Positions 8,069 to 16,568 of a stretch of 64,000 bases of DNA are shown one piece after another. The translations under genes and the position numbers were made by a program. The notes under the pieces were generated by a model. The model saw only the letters and a list, made by a program, of their open reading frames with translations, was not told the DNA's origin and did no database searches. The first letter of the stretch is position 1; the number at the start of each line of letters is the position of its first letter. This DNA is from Propionibacterium cyclohexanicum. GTDB taxonomy: Bacteria; Actinomycetota; Actinomycetes; Propionibacteriales; Propionibacteriaceae. Location: positions 1 to 64,000 of the forward strand of contig NZ_FOGZ01000018.1 of assembly GCF_900111365.1 (NCBI RefSeq), in the 5' to 3' direction.

Positions 8069-9891
8069 CGATGCTCCTGCGGGTCGGCGCCGATCGGATT
8101 CCTGCTTGAGTTGTCGCGCTCCCAGCCGGTGGTGCGCCGTACGGGGATCCTGGAGGCGAGTGCCAAAACCGCATAGCACAGCGCATCGGCGGCCGACGCA
8201 GGGCTGCGCACGGTGCCTGCCAACTCGCGCAGTGTGCTGCGGGCGGTGCGCGAGTCCAGCTGGCCCGATCCGCGTGCCTGGCGGCGCAGCACAGCGAGCA
8301 GGGAGCGCGCGTCGCGAGGGGTGCTGACGATCACCGGTTCGGTGTCCACGATGACCTTGTCCCCGGGCGAGAACTGCTGGTCGACGAACAGGTCGTCGGC
8401 GATGAGGTCCGGGAAGCGCCCGAAGCGTGCCCGTCCGGCCTGGCTCAGCGCGTAGACCCCTGCGCCCCACAGGCCCTCGGTGACCGAGCGGAGGCGGCCC
8501 CGCGCGCGGTAGTAGGCCCTCACCGGCGCCGTGGCATGGGCCAGGTCCCAGCGGAAGGGCGGGCGTCCCGCGAGCGCCCCTGGCTGGCCCATCGCCGCGA
8601 GCGTGTCGCGGATGGTCTGCTCGCTGGCGCGGACATCGGCGTCCAGATAGATGCGCGGCCAGCGTCCGAGAATGTCCTCGGCCGCGTTGAGCGCAGCGCT
8701 CTTGGACGCGCGGTGGAGTTCGAGCACCGTGATGCCGGGAATCTCCCGGGCGCGGGCAGCCGTCCGGTCGGTGCATCCGTTGGCGGCTACGACGACCTCC
8801 ACATCCGCGGTGCCGACCAGGGCGCCCAGCGGCCTCACCGTTTCGCCGATCACGGCGACCTCGTTGTGCGCGGGAACGATGACCGAGCCGGTTACTGCTG
8901 CGTCTTGATGCCCGACACCGCAGGAGGGCTCGCCGCGGGGGGCGGGTGTGCTGGCATGGGGGAGCCTGATCCACGACGCCTCGTCGAGCACGAATCTCAG
9001 GGCCACCCGGTGTCGAGGGTCGCGGCTGCGCAGCGCCTCATGCGCGATGACGATCCCGCGCATGGCCGCTGCCGCGAGGCGGCTGTGGTGCGCCCGGTAA
9101 TAGATGACACGATTGACAGCCATGAGGGCGTCCAACTGCGGCGATGACCCTGAGGCTCCCTGCGCGTGGGCCACCCGCGCGGCGGGCTCGAACCACACGG
9201 CTGAGCCTGCGCTGCGTACCCGGCGCAGGTAGTCGGTCTCCTCGGAATAGAGGAAATAGCGCTCGTCCCAGCGCCCGACAGCCCGGGCGGTGCGGGCATC
9301 GATGAGCATGGCTGCGCCGGTGGCCCACTCGACACGGTGGGGATACTCGTAGTCCGCCGCGGCGCGCACCATCTCGCTGAGGGCAGCGGGCCTGGGCCCG
9401 AGATGGCGCCCCAGCAGCGCATCGCCCAGCGCCCTGGTCAGTGAGGGCTCGCGGCGCAGCGAGGGATAGGTGGTTCCATCGGGTTCCTCGATCGCCGGGA
9501 CGACCACCCCGGCCCGTTCGGCGATCAACCGGTTGTGCATCGCCCGGAGCGCGCCGGGCTGCAGCGTGATGTCGGGGTTGAGCACCAGGAAGGTGTCGGT
9601 CTCGCCAGCGGCGGCAATGGCGGCATTGATCGCTGCCGCATAGCCGAGGTTCCCTCCCGTTTCGACGAGGATGACGTCGCTATTGCGGCGCACCAGGTGC
9701 ACGGTGTCGTCGGGTGAGTCGTTGTCGGCGACGATCACGCGCACGCTCAGCCCGCCGAGCTGGCCCCGAAGCGAGGCGAGCAGCGGGCCGATGACCGGGG
9801 CGCTGCAATAGGTCACGACGATGGCTGTCACCTGCGCACGTGTGCCAGACGCTGCGAAGGTGGCCTCGGTTTCCGGTGCGTCGGTGGTCAT
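8065..9891 (-). CDS. Two-domain glycosyltransferase: GT2 fused to GT2
   Basis: A 608-residue protein holding two GT2-like domains in one frame. The first (about 15-300) is rhamnosyltransferase-like: AIVVTYCSAPVIGPLL, VIVADNDSPDDT, GNLGYAAAIN, LVLNPDI (DxD-equivalent, about 104), ATGAAMLIDA and WDERYFLYSEETDYLRR. The second (about 330-580) starts GSVIVPAHNE and contains VVAANGCTDRT, KSAALN and IYLDADVRAS (about 414). The ATG at 9891 is preceded by GGGG; upstream frame sequence has no similarity. Its stop overlaps the DUF6492-like start by ATGA. A bifunctional enzyme adding two successive sugars is the simplest reading. Confidence 0.82.
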   Translation of the reverse strand: MTTDAPETEATFAASGTRAQVTAIVVTYCSAPVIGPLLASLRGQLGGLSVRVIVADNDSPDDTVHLVRRNSDVILVETGGNLGYAAAINAAIAAAGETDTFLVLNPDITLQPGALRAMHNRLIAERAGVVVPAIEEPDGTTYPSLRREPSLTRALGDALLGRHLGPRPAALSEMVRAAADYEYPHRVEWATGAAMLIDARTARAVGRWDERYFLYSEETDYLRRVRSAGSAVWFEPAARVAHAQGASGSSPQLDALMAVNRVIYYRAHHSRLAAAAMRGIVIAHEALRSRDPRHRVALRFVLDEASWIRLPHASTPAPRGEPSCGVGHQDAAVTGSVIVPAHNEVAVIGETVRPLGALVGTADVEVVVAANGCTDRTAARAREIPGITVLELHRASKSAALNAAEDILGRWPRIYLDADVRASEQTIRDTLAAMGQPGALAGRPPFRWDLAHATAPVRAYYRARGRLRSVTEGLWGAGVYALSQAGRARFGRFPDLIADDLFVDQQFSPGDKVIVDTEPVIVSTPRDARSLLAVLRRQARGSGQLDSRTARSTLRELAGTVRSPASAADALCYAVLALASRIPVRRTTGWERDNSSRNPIGADPQEHR

Positions 9892-9980
9892 CGATCCCCG
9901 ATCTCCTCGCCGGTGAGATGTCTGAGAGTCGAGCATGTGGCCGGCAGGCTCCGCGATCGCCCGGCCTGTGCAGGGCTGCG

Positions 9981-10045
9981 TCATTGCTGGTCGTGGGCAC
10001 TGCTGGTCGTGGGCACTGCTGGTCGTGAGCATTGCTGGTCGTGAC
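9981..10045. repeat. 16-bp tandem repeat, four copies
   Basis: About four consecutive copies of a unit close to CACTGCTGGTCGTGGG, with CATT/CACT and GGG/GAG/GAC variants. It lies upstream of the glycosyltransferase operon. Confidence 0.9.
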
Positions 10046-10083
10046 AGGGTTGAATACTTTCCGCAGAATTGTAGCCGACCCAT

Positions 10084-10123
10084 GTGGGCTATCGGGCCGC
10101 ATGGTGGGCTATCGGGCCGCATG
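10084..10123. repeat. Perfect 20-bp tandem duplication
   Basis: GTGGGCTATCGGGCCGCATG occurs twice back to back (10084-10103, 10104-10123) in the divergent control region. Confidence 0.95.
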
Positions 10124-10266
10124 AGATCTCTCATACCATTCTCAGAGAATCCCCGCTTTCCGGAACGGCTCACCGACTTGACCGAACAGGCGCGTGATTC
10201 CCCGTGTTCGGATAGGCTCCGGGCAGGATCAACGTGGTGGTGAATTGCTATGAGGAGCGCGCCGTC

Positions 10267-10974
10267 GTGACATTGTCCGAATTCCTCCGGCTCATCCGCA
10301 GGAGGTGGTATGTCCTTCTTGTCGCCCTGCTGTGTGCCGCGCTCTTCGCCACAATCCAGTACCGCACGAGTGGGGTCTACTCCACCCGGACGATCGTCTA
10401 TCTGATCCATCACAACTCCAATCCCCAAGGTGCCTGGCCTTCGGTGGGGAGCACCGACGAGACGCTGGTGAGTTTTGCGGGCACGATCGTCAATGAGGTG
10501 AATCGCGGGCGCCCGGGGGTGCGCTATGCCAGCGAGGACGCCCCCCTGTACGGGGTGGGCCTGCGCCAAGGAGTGCGGGTCACGCAGAGCAATTCGGGTG
10601 GCCAGTGGTGGAGCAGTTTTCCGCGCGCCGAGATCGAGGTGCAGATCGTCGGCCCTGGCCGCGCATGGGTGGCGGCGCAGCAGCAGCAGATCCTCAGCAG
10701 GATCGTCGAGCTGTGCCGGTCGGCGCAGGGCGCGGCCTGGGCCGACCCGGACCAGCGGATCACGCCCCTGGTCGCACCGCTCACCGATTCCATCGACCAC
10801 ATCACCCCCGCCAGGCTCGACCTCGTCGTAGCGGCGGGTGCGATCCTTGGGGCAGCTCTCATCTGCGGCGGCTGGGCCGCTGTGCTGTTGGACCGGCGGG
10901 CCCGGCGTGGCGCGGTGGTGCCAGGGCAGACCCCAGGAACAGTGAAGTCCGGTGGATCCGAGGGGAAGGCCTGA
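10267..10974 (+). CDS. Wzz-like polysaccharide chain-length/assembly protein 1
   Basis: A 235-residue membrane protein with the two-helix Wzz/YveK plan: a basic start (TLSEFLRLIRRRW), TM1 at about 13-33, a large extracytoplasmic domain, and TM2 at about 180-202 followed by a basic cytoplasmic tail. There is no fused tyrosine kinase. I prefer the GTG at 10267 because GAGGAG lies 9 nt upstream and it puts the conserved LRLIRRRWYVLL at the N-terminus; GTG codons from 10234 with an AGGA upstream are an alternative. It is followed 1 nt after its stop by a second protein of the same plan. Confidence 0.7.
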   Translation: MTLSEFLRLIRRRWYVLLVALLCAALFATIQYRTSGVYSTRTIVYLIHHNSNPQGAWPSVGSTDETLVSFAGTIVNEVNRGRPGVRYASEDAPLYGVGLRQGVRVTQSNSGGQWWSSFPRAEIEVQIVGPGRAWVAAQQQQILSRIVELCRSAQGAAWADPDQRITPLVAPLTDSIDHITPARLDLVVAAGAILGAALICGGWAAVLLDRRARRGAVVPGQTPGTVKSGGSEGKA

Positions 10975-10975
10975 G

Positions 10976-11620
10976 ATGGACATCGGTGTGTTGTTCGCCC
11001 GATTGCGCCGCCGCTGGTATGTGCTCGTCGTCGGCGTGCTCGTGGGGGCGGGGCTCGCGGCACTCACGTGGGCATCGTTTCCGCTGACCTATGAGCGCAG
11101 ATCGAGTCAGGTGCTGTTGCCGGGACCGGGCACGGTTCCGGCGGACAACAACCCCTATTTCTATCTCGGTGGACTCGCCCAGGCGGCCGATGTCATCGTC
11201 CTGGCGGTCGGCTCGGACAATGTCCGCCGCGGGATCGCCGCCGAGTTTCCCGCCGCGAGCTTCGAGGTGAGCCGCGATCCGACGACGGCTGGGCCGGTGA
11301 TCCTCATCACCGTCGACGCGCGCAGCGATGAGGTGGCTTCGCGGGTGCTGCAGCGCCTGCTCGACACCACGGCAGTTGAGCTCAAACGCCTGCAGGAGGC
11401 CGACGAGGTGGCGCCGGAGAACCAGATCACGGTCACGGTCATCTCCCAGGATCAGCAGGGTGTCGTCAAGCGACGCAACCAGATGGTCGCCACGGCGGGT
11501 GTCGGTGGCCTCACGATGCTCATGGCGCTCATCGCCGCAGCACTCGTCGACGGGCTGTCCCGACGGCGGACGGACGAGAGCGAGGACTCGTCGGCGCACG
11601 AGCCGCCGGACCGGACATGA
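10976..11620 (+). CDS. Wzz-like polysaccharide chain-length/assembly protein 2
   Basis: A 214-residue protein with the same architecture as its neighbour: MDIGVLFARLRRRWYVLVVGVLVGAGL gives a basic start and TM1 (about 13-33), then an extracytoplasmic domain with a helical segment (about 115-150), and TM2 (about 172-192) ending in SRRR. AGGGGAAGG precedes the ATG at 10976, 1 nt after the previous stop. Two adjacent Wzz-like proteins may form a mixed oligomer, or each may serve a different step. Its stop overlaps the polymerase start by ATGA. Confidence 0.72.
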   Translation: MDIGVLFARLRRRWYVLVVGVLVGAGLAALTWASFPLTYERRSSQVLLPGPGTVPADNNPYFYLGGLAQAADVIVLAVGSDNVRRGIAAEFPAASFEVSRDPTTAGPVILITVDARSDEVASRVLQRLLDTTAVELKRLQEADEVAPENQITVTVISQDQQGVVKRRNQMVATAGVGGLTMLMALIAAALVDGLSRRRTDESEDSSAHEPPDRT

Positions 11621-12969
11621 GATCCGTGCGGGGCCGGGGCGGTAGGCCTCTGTTTCCCCGGCGTCCGGGGGCCGGGCGCTCGCATGCCGTGGCCATGGTC
11701 ACCGGCTATCTCGTGCTGCTCTTCGCCATTCCCTCCAACGTCCGCATCGGCGTGCTCGGCTCGCTGGGCCGCCCGTCCTTCCTGTGGGGACTCGCGCTGT
11801 TCGTGGTCTGGCTCATCTGGCGTATCCAGGCCCGTGCCAACGAACTGCCCACTGTTCTCCAGCCCATCCGGCTGGCGTTCTGGGGCTGGTTCGCCGTGGT
11901 CATGGTGAGCCTCGCGGCGGCCCTGCTGCGGGGCCAGCCGCCCGGCCAGGCCGTCACCCTCATCGGCTCGGTCCTGCGTCCGCTGTCGTGGGCGGGGGTG
12001 ATGCTCGTCATCATGGACGGCCTCACCGTGCGCGCCGAGGTCTTCCGGCTCGTCCGCAGGATCTCGCTGGGTGCCGCCGCGCTGGCGGTGCTGGGGCTCG
12101 TGCAGTTCGCCACCGGCCGGGTGCTCGTCGACCGGTTCACCGCCATCCCCGGGCTGGAGAGCGAGACCGGAGGGGTCACCGAGCGGGGAGCCTTCACCCG
12201 GCCTTCGGGAACGGCGATCCACCCGCTGGAGCACGCCACGGTGCTGTGCGCGGCACTTCCGCTGGCGGTCTCGGTGGCGCTGTACGTCGGCACCGCGCGC
12301 AAGCGCTGGTTCGCGCGCTGGCTGGCCTGGCTTCCGGCGATGGCGATTGCCCTGGGGGCGGTACTGTCTGTCTCGCGCTCTGCCATCGTGGGCCTGGGTG
12401 TTGCCGTGGTACTGACCATCCCGTCGCTGCCGAAGCGAGTGCGGCCCGTTGTCATGATCGTCGGTGTGATCGGCGTGATGCTCGTCATCGCCGCAGTGCC
12501 TGGGCTCCTGGGGACCTTCTTGGGCCTGTTCAATCCCAGCGGCGACGCCAGCACCCAATCGCGCACCGGGGCCCTGGCGCGGCTTGCGGAGTTCATGGCA
12601 CCTTCACCGGTGTACGGCTCAGGTTTCGGAAGTTTTCTGCCCCAGTACTACATCTTCGACAATGCCTGGGCGCTCATGCTCGTCGAATTGGGGGTGCTCG
12701 GATTCTCTGCTTTCGCCGTCCTGCTCGCAAGCGCCGTCCACAGCGCCCTGCAGGTGGCTCCTGCCGAGCGGCGGACTGTCGGCGTCACCCCGGCCGATTC
12801 CGCTCCCCGGGCACCCCTGACCATCACGGCGCGGACACTGGCAGCATCGGTGGCCACCGTCGCCGTCGTCTTCGCCTTCTTCGACGGGATGGCCTTTCCC
12901 CAGGCGGCTGGCATGGTCTTTCTCGTGCTCGGATTGTGCGGGGCCGCCCGCCGGATCGCCTCGCCATGA
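11617..12969 (+). CDS. O-antigen ligase/Wzy-like polysaccharide polymerase
   Basis: A 450-residue multi-span membrane protein (about 11 hydrophobic segments) of the Wzy_C/O-antigen ligase type. A periplasmic-type loop with ETGGVTERGAFTRPSGTAIHPLEHA sits in the middle, and SRTGALARLAEFMAPSPVYGSGFGSF lies in the later loop, the place where family members have conserved Arg/His/Gly residues. It should link lipid-carried repeat units outside the membrane. The ATG overlaps the preceding TGA by ATGA, completing a wzz-wzz-wzy operon. There is no adjacent tyrosine kinase or phosphatase. Confidence 0.78.
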   Translation: MRSVRGRGGRPLFPRRPGAGRSHAVAMVTGYLVLLFAIPSNVRIGVLGSLGRPSFLWGLALFVVWLIWRIQARANELPTVLQPIRLAFWGWFAVVMVSLAAALLRGQPPGQAVTLIGSVLRPLSWAGVMLVIMDGLTVRAEVFRLVRRISLGAAALAVLGLVQFATGRVLVDRFTAIPGLESETGGVTERGAFTRPSGTAIHPLEHATVLCAALPLAVSVALYVGTARKRWFARWLAWLPAMAIALGAVLSVSRSAIVGLGVAVVLTIPSLPKRVRPVVMIVGVIGVMLVIAAVPGLLGTFLGLFNPSGDASTQSRTGALARLAEFMAPSPVYGSGFGSFLPQYYIFDNAWALMLVELGVLGFSAFAVLLASAVHSALQVAPAERRTVGVTPADSAPRAPLTITARTLAASVATVAVVFAFFDGMAFPQAAGMVFLVLGLCGAARRIASP

Positions 12970-12978
12970 GGCCAGCCC

Positions 12979-13021
12979 ATGCCCTGCGCCCAGGCGGGAA
13001 TGCCCTGTGCGCCCAGGCAGG
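12979..13021. repeat. 21-22-bp tandem duplication between convergent genes
   Basis: Two imperfect copies beginning ATGCCCTG and ending CGCCCAGGC, with a 21-bp period, fill most of the 66-bp gap between the polymerase and flippase genes. Confidence 0.8.
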
Positions 13022-13035
13022 CCCTCGCCGTGCGA

Positions 13036-14508
13036 TCAGCTGTCGTGAGGCCGCCGGCGGGGCAGCAGGGCGACCATCTCGGACCAGACCTGGGGGCTGA
13101 TGAGCCGCGTGACCAGCACATGGACACCGACCATGGCCAGTCCCGTGACCGCCAGGGCGACAAGCGGCGGTGCGCCGCGCAGCAGGTGCATGGCCAGCAT
13201 CCCTGCGGCGGCCGAGCAGCTGGCGGCCGGCAGCACCATGATGAACGGCCGGGCGATGTGCAGCCAGCCGGTGCCGAGGAAGCGGCCTATCAGGACCCAT
13301 CTGCCCGCCATCTCCACGGTGGCGGTGACGAGCGCGGCATAGGCGACGAGTATCACTGCGTGGCGGGCCGAGAGGGCTGTGAGAAGGATCGAGAGCCCGG
13401 CGACGAGCAGCGAGAAGACGAACCATCGCCCGGGCGCGCCGGCGCCGTCGAGCAGCCCCCGGTCGACGAAGTTGCCGAAGGACAGCACAGCGGCAAGTGC
13501 CAGGGCAGGCGCCAGTGCCGCGCTGGTGAACCACTCGGTGCCGAAGACGAAGGGGACGAGCACCGCGGCCGACACCGCTATGAAGACCATGAGCGGGGTC
13601 ACGACTGTCTGCGCGACTGCCGTTGCCTTCCCATGGGCTGCGGTGAGCCGTCGCTTCGAGGAATTGACCTTCGCGAATGCCACTGTGGACACCGGCAGGA
13701 CGGCCGAGCCGCTCAGCTCGGTGCCGGTCTGCACCAGGCGCTGGGCGATGCTCCAGTAGCCGAGTTCACGTATCCCGAGCCCGGCTGTGATGATGCCGGT
13801 CTCTGCCCAGCTGCGAGCGACCGAGACCAGGCCGGTTCCCACGACATTCGCGCCGTAGCGGACCATGACACCGAAATCGGCACGCGAGAACTCGACGCGG
13901 GGACGCCAGCGCGCTGAGATCCACGAACCTGCCGAGGTGACGATCTGACCGACCAGCAGCTGGATCACCAATGCCCACACCCCGAGCCCGGCCACAGCGG
14001 CGAGGATCGCGGAGATTTGGGCGAGAAGGGCTCCTGCCGAGGACTGGAGGGCGAGCAGCCGGAAGGCCATCCGGCGCCGCAGCAGGGCCAGCGGCACCGA
14101 GGTGAGGGTGATGAGAACGATGATCGCCACCATGGAGCGGATGATCGGGGCGGCCTCGGGCACGCGCAGCAGATCCGCCAGAGGGGCCGCACCGGCCAGT
14201 ACTGCAAGGGACAGGATCACCCCTCCGGCCACGGACACCCAGAATGCCGTGGTGAGCGTGGCCTCGTCCACGCGCGGCGCTTGGACGACATAGGTGGACA
14301 GTCCCAGATCGGACAGCACATAGGTGAGGGTGAGCAGCGCGGTGGCGACGGCCACGAGACCGAAGGCCTCGGGCGCCAGGATGCGGCTGAGGATGGCGAT
14401 GGTGACGAGGCTGCCCGCCCTGGCGAGCCAGGTCTGGGCGGTCATCCACATCACCCCGGTCGCTGCCTGCCTGGCAATGTCGCTGCCGGAATGTGGCTCC
14501 TCGGCCAT
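13036..14508 (-). CDS. Wzx-like lipopolysaccharide/oligosaccharide flippase (MATE/MOP superfamily)
   Basis: A 490-residue polytopic protein with about 12-14 predicted helices, of the polysaccharide transporter type. The N-terminal GVMWMTAQTWLARAGSLVTIAILSRILAPEAFGLVAVATAL is typical for this family (amphipathic start, then RILAP-E-x-FG). It should flip lipid-linked repeat units to the outer face for the Wzy-like polymerase. I chose the ATG at 14508 with GGAG 7 nt upstream; a longer reading adds a Pro-rich stretch without family resemblance. It is convergent with wzy across the repeat-filled gap. Confidence 0.8.
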   Translation of the reverse strand: MAEEPHSGSDIARQAATGVMWMTAQTWLARAGSLVTIAILSRILAPEAFGLVAVATALLTLTYVLSDLGLSTYVVQAPRVDEATLTTAFWVSVAGGVILSLAVLAGAAPLADLLRVPEAAPIIRSMVAIIVLITLTSVPLALLRRRMAFRLLALQSSAGALLAQISAILAAVAGLGVWALVIQLLVGQIVTSAGSWISARWRPRVEFSRADFGVMVRYGANVVGTGLVSVARSWAETGIITAGLGIRELGYWSIAQRLVQTGTELSGSAVLPVSTVAFAKVNSSKRRLTAAHGKATAVAQTVVTPLMVFIAVSAAVLVPFVFGTEWFTSAALAPALALAAVLSFGNFVDRGLLDGAGAPGRWFVFSLLVAGLSILLTALSARHAVILVAYAALVTATVEMAGRWVLIGRFLGTGWLHIARPFIMVLPAASCSAAAGMLAMHLLRGAPPLVALAVTGLAMVGVHVLVTRLISPQVWSEMVALLPRRRPHDS

Positions 14509-15269
14509 GCTGGGCTCCGGTCGCGAATCGGCGCCCGTCATGGCATGCCCGAAAGGCGGCACTCGCGCTGGCCGCACTGGTGGAGCGGCCCAGAATGGCG
14601 ATGGAGGGGAGTCACTGGATTTCCCTTCTGAATCAGGGCCATTGCATTGCTGGAGGGCCATTGCACTGCTGACCGGTTTCTCCGTTCGATGTGTGCCGAG
14701 GCGATTCGCCGGTCGCCTGGGGGAAAGACCTGTCCCTAAGCCAGCTGGTGGCTCGGGGGACGCCGGCGGCCCCCGATGTGGTCATTGTGCCCGAGTCCGG
14801 GAAGCGGCGTGGGAAAAAGCAGCATCGCGATGCCAGGGGCCGGGGATCGGCGGCGCCAGCCGGCGCCTGTTCTGCGGGTTGCTGGAGATGGCGCACATTG
14901 TTGATAGATCAATTGTAGAATCTGGAGAACGGGTTGGCACGCGAGCGTTCCCGATCAGCGTGAATTATTGGGGGGTGGGATTGTGCACGGATTGTCCGCT
15001 GAATGCCGCCGTGAGGTGTATTTCTCAGGTTCTTTTCACGCTGCCCGGCGTGGCGGCCCTTGCTCACGTGTCCAGCTCAGCTGCGATCCCTGCCCCAGGG
15101 TGCGCTCGCTGAGCCTCGGCAGGGGGCCGGTGGACCGCGCACCGCGAGCCCTCAGCCGCTGTGCGCTCTTGGCCCGGGGCCGCCGCTGGGAGCGCGAGCG
15201 AAGCCGCGCGGAGCACCGCGTCGTGCCGGCTGACGGGCTCTCGCCCGGACCGGGGAGGGCCGAGGTCCG
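14509..15269. other. 761-bp intergenic region upstream of GT26 gene
   Basis: No convincing gene. It holds a 19-bp imperfect duplication at about 14637-14675 (GGGCCATTGCATTGCTGG-like), then an A/T-rich island at about 14890-15040 with the palindrome TTGATAGATCAA (14901-14912), followed by TAGAAT, which could be part of a promoter for the downstream gene. Rightward transcription would give a leader of roughly 300 nt. Confidence 0.5.
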
Positions 15270-16568
15270 ATGAGCATCCTCATGGTTGGCACCGATACGC
15301 GCTCGAGGGTCTGGCTCGTCCATACCGCGAGGATCGGCGATGTTGTCAGCCACATCGCCCGGAGTGTGCCGCTGCCCGGGGTGCGGGAAGGCTCGGGCAC
15401 CCAGCCATGGTCGCGTCTTCGGCTCGGCTGGGAGGCGGCCTCCCATGACCTGCCGAGCCTGTTGAGCGTCTCCGACATGCTCGTCACGGTCGGCTGGCCG
15501 GCTCTGCAGGCCTTGGAGCGCAACGACGCGCTGTCCGATTTGCACGTCGTGACAAGCCTCGACGCGCATCTGGTGGCCGGGCGGATCGGCAGCCGGCCAC
15601 CGCGCCGCGGCGCCGCCGAGCAGCGCCACAAGATCGCCCTGCTCAATCGGGCTCGAAGGATCCTGGTGCTGTCCGTCGACGATCTGCGGGCAATCCGCGC
15701 CTGGGGTCGCTCACCCGTGCTCCTCGATGCCGGCGCCTCGCCCACCGCCGGGCAGGGGTTTGCGACCGGGGTCGTCGACGAACAGCAGCTGGGGATCTGG
15801 CTGGGAGCCATCGTGCCGGGTCCGCACTACGAGGAGAGCTTCACAACGACGATGCGGCGGGCCGTCGACGCCTCGCTGCCGACCATGACCGCCCTCATGG
15901 ACGTGTGCACCCGCGGTGAGGGGCCCTTCCGTATCCAGACGCTCAATCTCCAGCATCTGTACATGGCGCAGAAGAGTGCCATCTTCCGTGAGGCCATCGC
16001 CACCTCGCACGGCATCACGGCGGATGGCTGGCCCGCCGTGCAGCTGCTCAACAGCGGCGGTGCGCGGCTGGAACGCACCACGGGATCGGACTTCCTGCGG
16101 GCGCTGCTCACCAGCCCCGAGCTCGCAGGGCTGCGCCTGGGGCTCATCGGCGACAGCGAGGACTCGGGCGATGCCTTCCAGCGGCTGGTCGAGCAGGCCA
16201 AGGGGCATCTCGTGATGCGTGAGCATGGCGACAAGCGCGACTGGGATCCCCGGGAGCTGGTGGGCCGCCTGCATCGGGCCGAAGCGGATCTCGCACTCGT
16301 TGCCGTGACCCAGCCGGCTGGGGATCTGCTCGGTCAGGAGCTGATCGGCGCCGGCTACACCGGTGTGGTCATCGGAATCGGCGCCTCGGTGGCATTCGTG
16401 GTCGGAGCGCGCGTGCGAGCCCCCCGGTGGGTGCAAGCGCTTGGTCTGGAGTGGTTCTTCCGCTTCCTCCAGGAGCCCAGGCGACTGTGGCGGCGCTACT
16501 TCGTCGAAGGCATCCCCACCTATCTCAAGGTGATCCGGCCGATGACCTCGGCAAGGGTGCTGGAATGA
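15270..16568 (+). CDS. WecG/TagA/CpsF (GT26) glycosyltransferase with extra N-terminal domain
   Basis: A 432-residue protein. The C-terminal half (about 205-430) is a clear GT26 domain: TLNLQHLYMAQKSAIFREAI, then ITADGWPAVQLL (about D251, G252), LERTTGSDFLRALL, and the terminal GLEWFFRFLQEPRRLWRRY that is diagnostic of the family. GT26 enzymes add N-acetylmannosamine(-uronate) or related sugars to undecaprenyl-PP-linked acceptors. Residues 1-200 are not part of that family; they contain RARRILVLSVDDLRAIRAWG, reminiscent of a GT-B acceptor domain, but I do not recognise them. GAGG lies 5 nt before the ATG. The gene is coupled to the VOC gene by ATGA. Confidence 0.8.
   Translation: MSILMVGTDTRSRVWLVHTARIGDVVSHIARSVPLPGVREGSGTQPWSRLRLGWEAASHDLPSLLSVSDMLVTVGWPALQALERNDALSDLHVVTSLDAHLVAGRIGSRPPRRGAAEQRHKIALLNRARRILVLSVDDLRAIRAWGRSPVLLDAGASPTAGQGFATGVVDEQQLGIWLGAIVPGPHYEESFTTTMRRAVDASLPTMTALMDVCTRGEGPFRIQTLNLQHLYMAQKSAIFREAIATSHGITADGWPAVQLLNSGGARLERTTGSDFLRALLTSPELAGLRLGLIGDSEDSGDAFQRLVEQAKGHLVMREHGDKRDWDPRELVGRLHRAEADLALVAVTQPAGDLLGQELIGAGYTGVVIGIGASVAFVVGARVRAPRWVQALGLEWFFRFLQEPRRLWRRYFVEGIPTYLKVIRPMTSARVLE

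Larger units (their letters stand above)
9892..10266. other. Divergent intergenic region with two tandem repeat blocks
   Basis: A 375-bp gap between the leftward glycosyltransferase operon and the rightward Wzz/Wzy operon, and therefore the likely control region of both. It contains a four-copy 16-bp repeat, a perfect two-copy 20-bp repeat, an A/T-rich stretch with TACAAT on the minus strand (10068-10073) that could be a -10 box, and TTGACC at about 10178 on the plus strand without a properly spaced partner. Confidence 0.5.

Noticed and set aside
9981-10045. CRISPR-like array
   Set aside because: Units are directly adjacent with no unique spacers and no cas genes nearby, so this is a simple tandem repeat.
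14968-15273. Open frame of about 100 codons overlapping the GT26 start by ATGA
   Set aside because: Its composition is Arg/Cys/Pro-rich with no domain or ribosome binding site, and it lies in a region that looks like a leader. It is more likely chance in GC-rich DNA.
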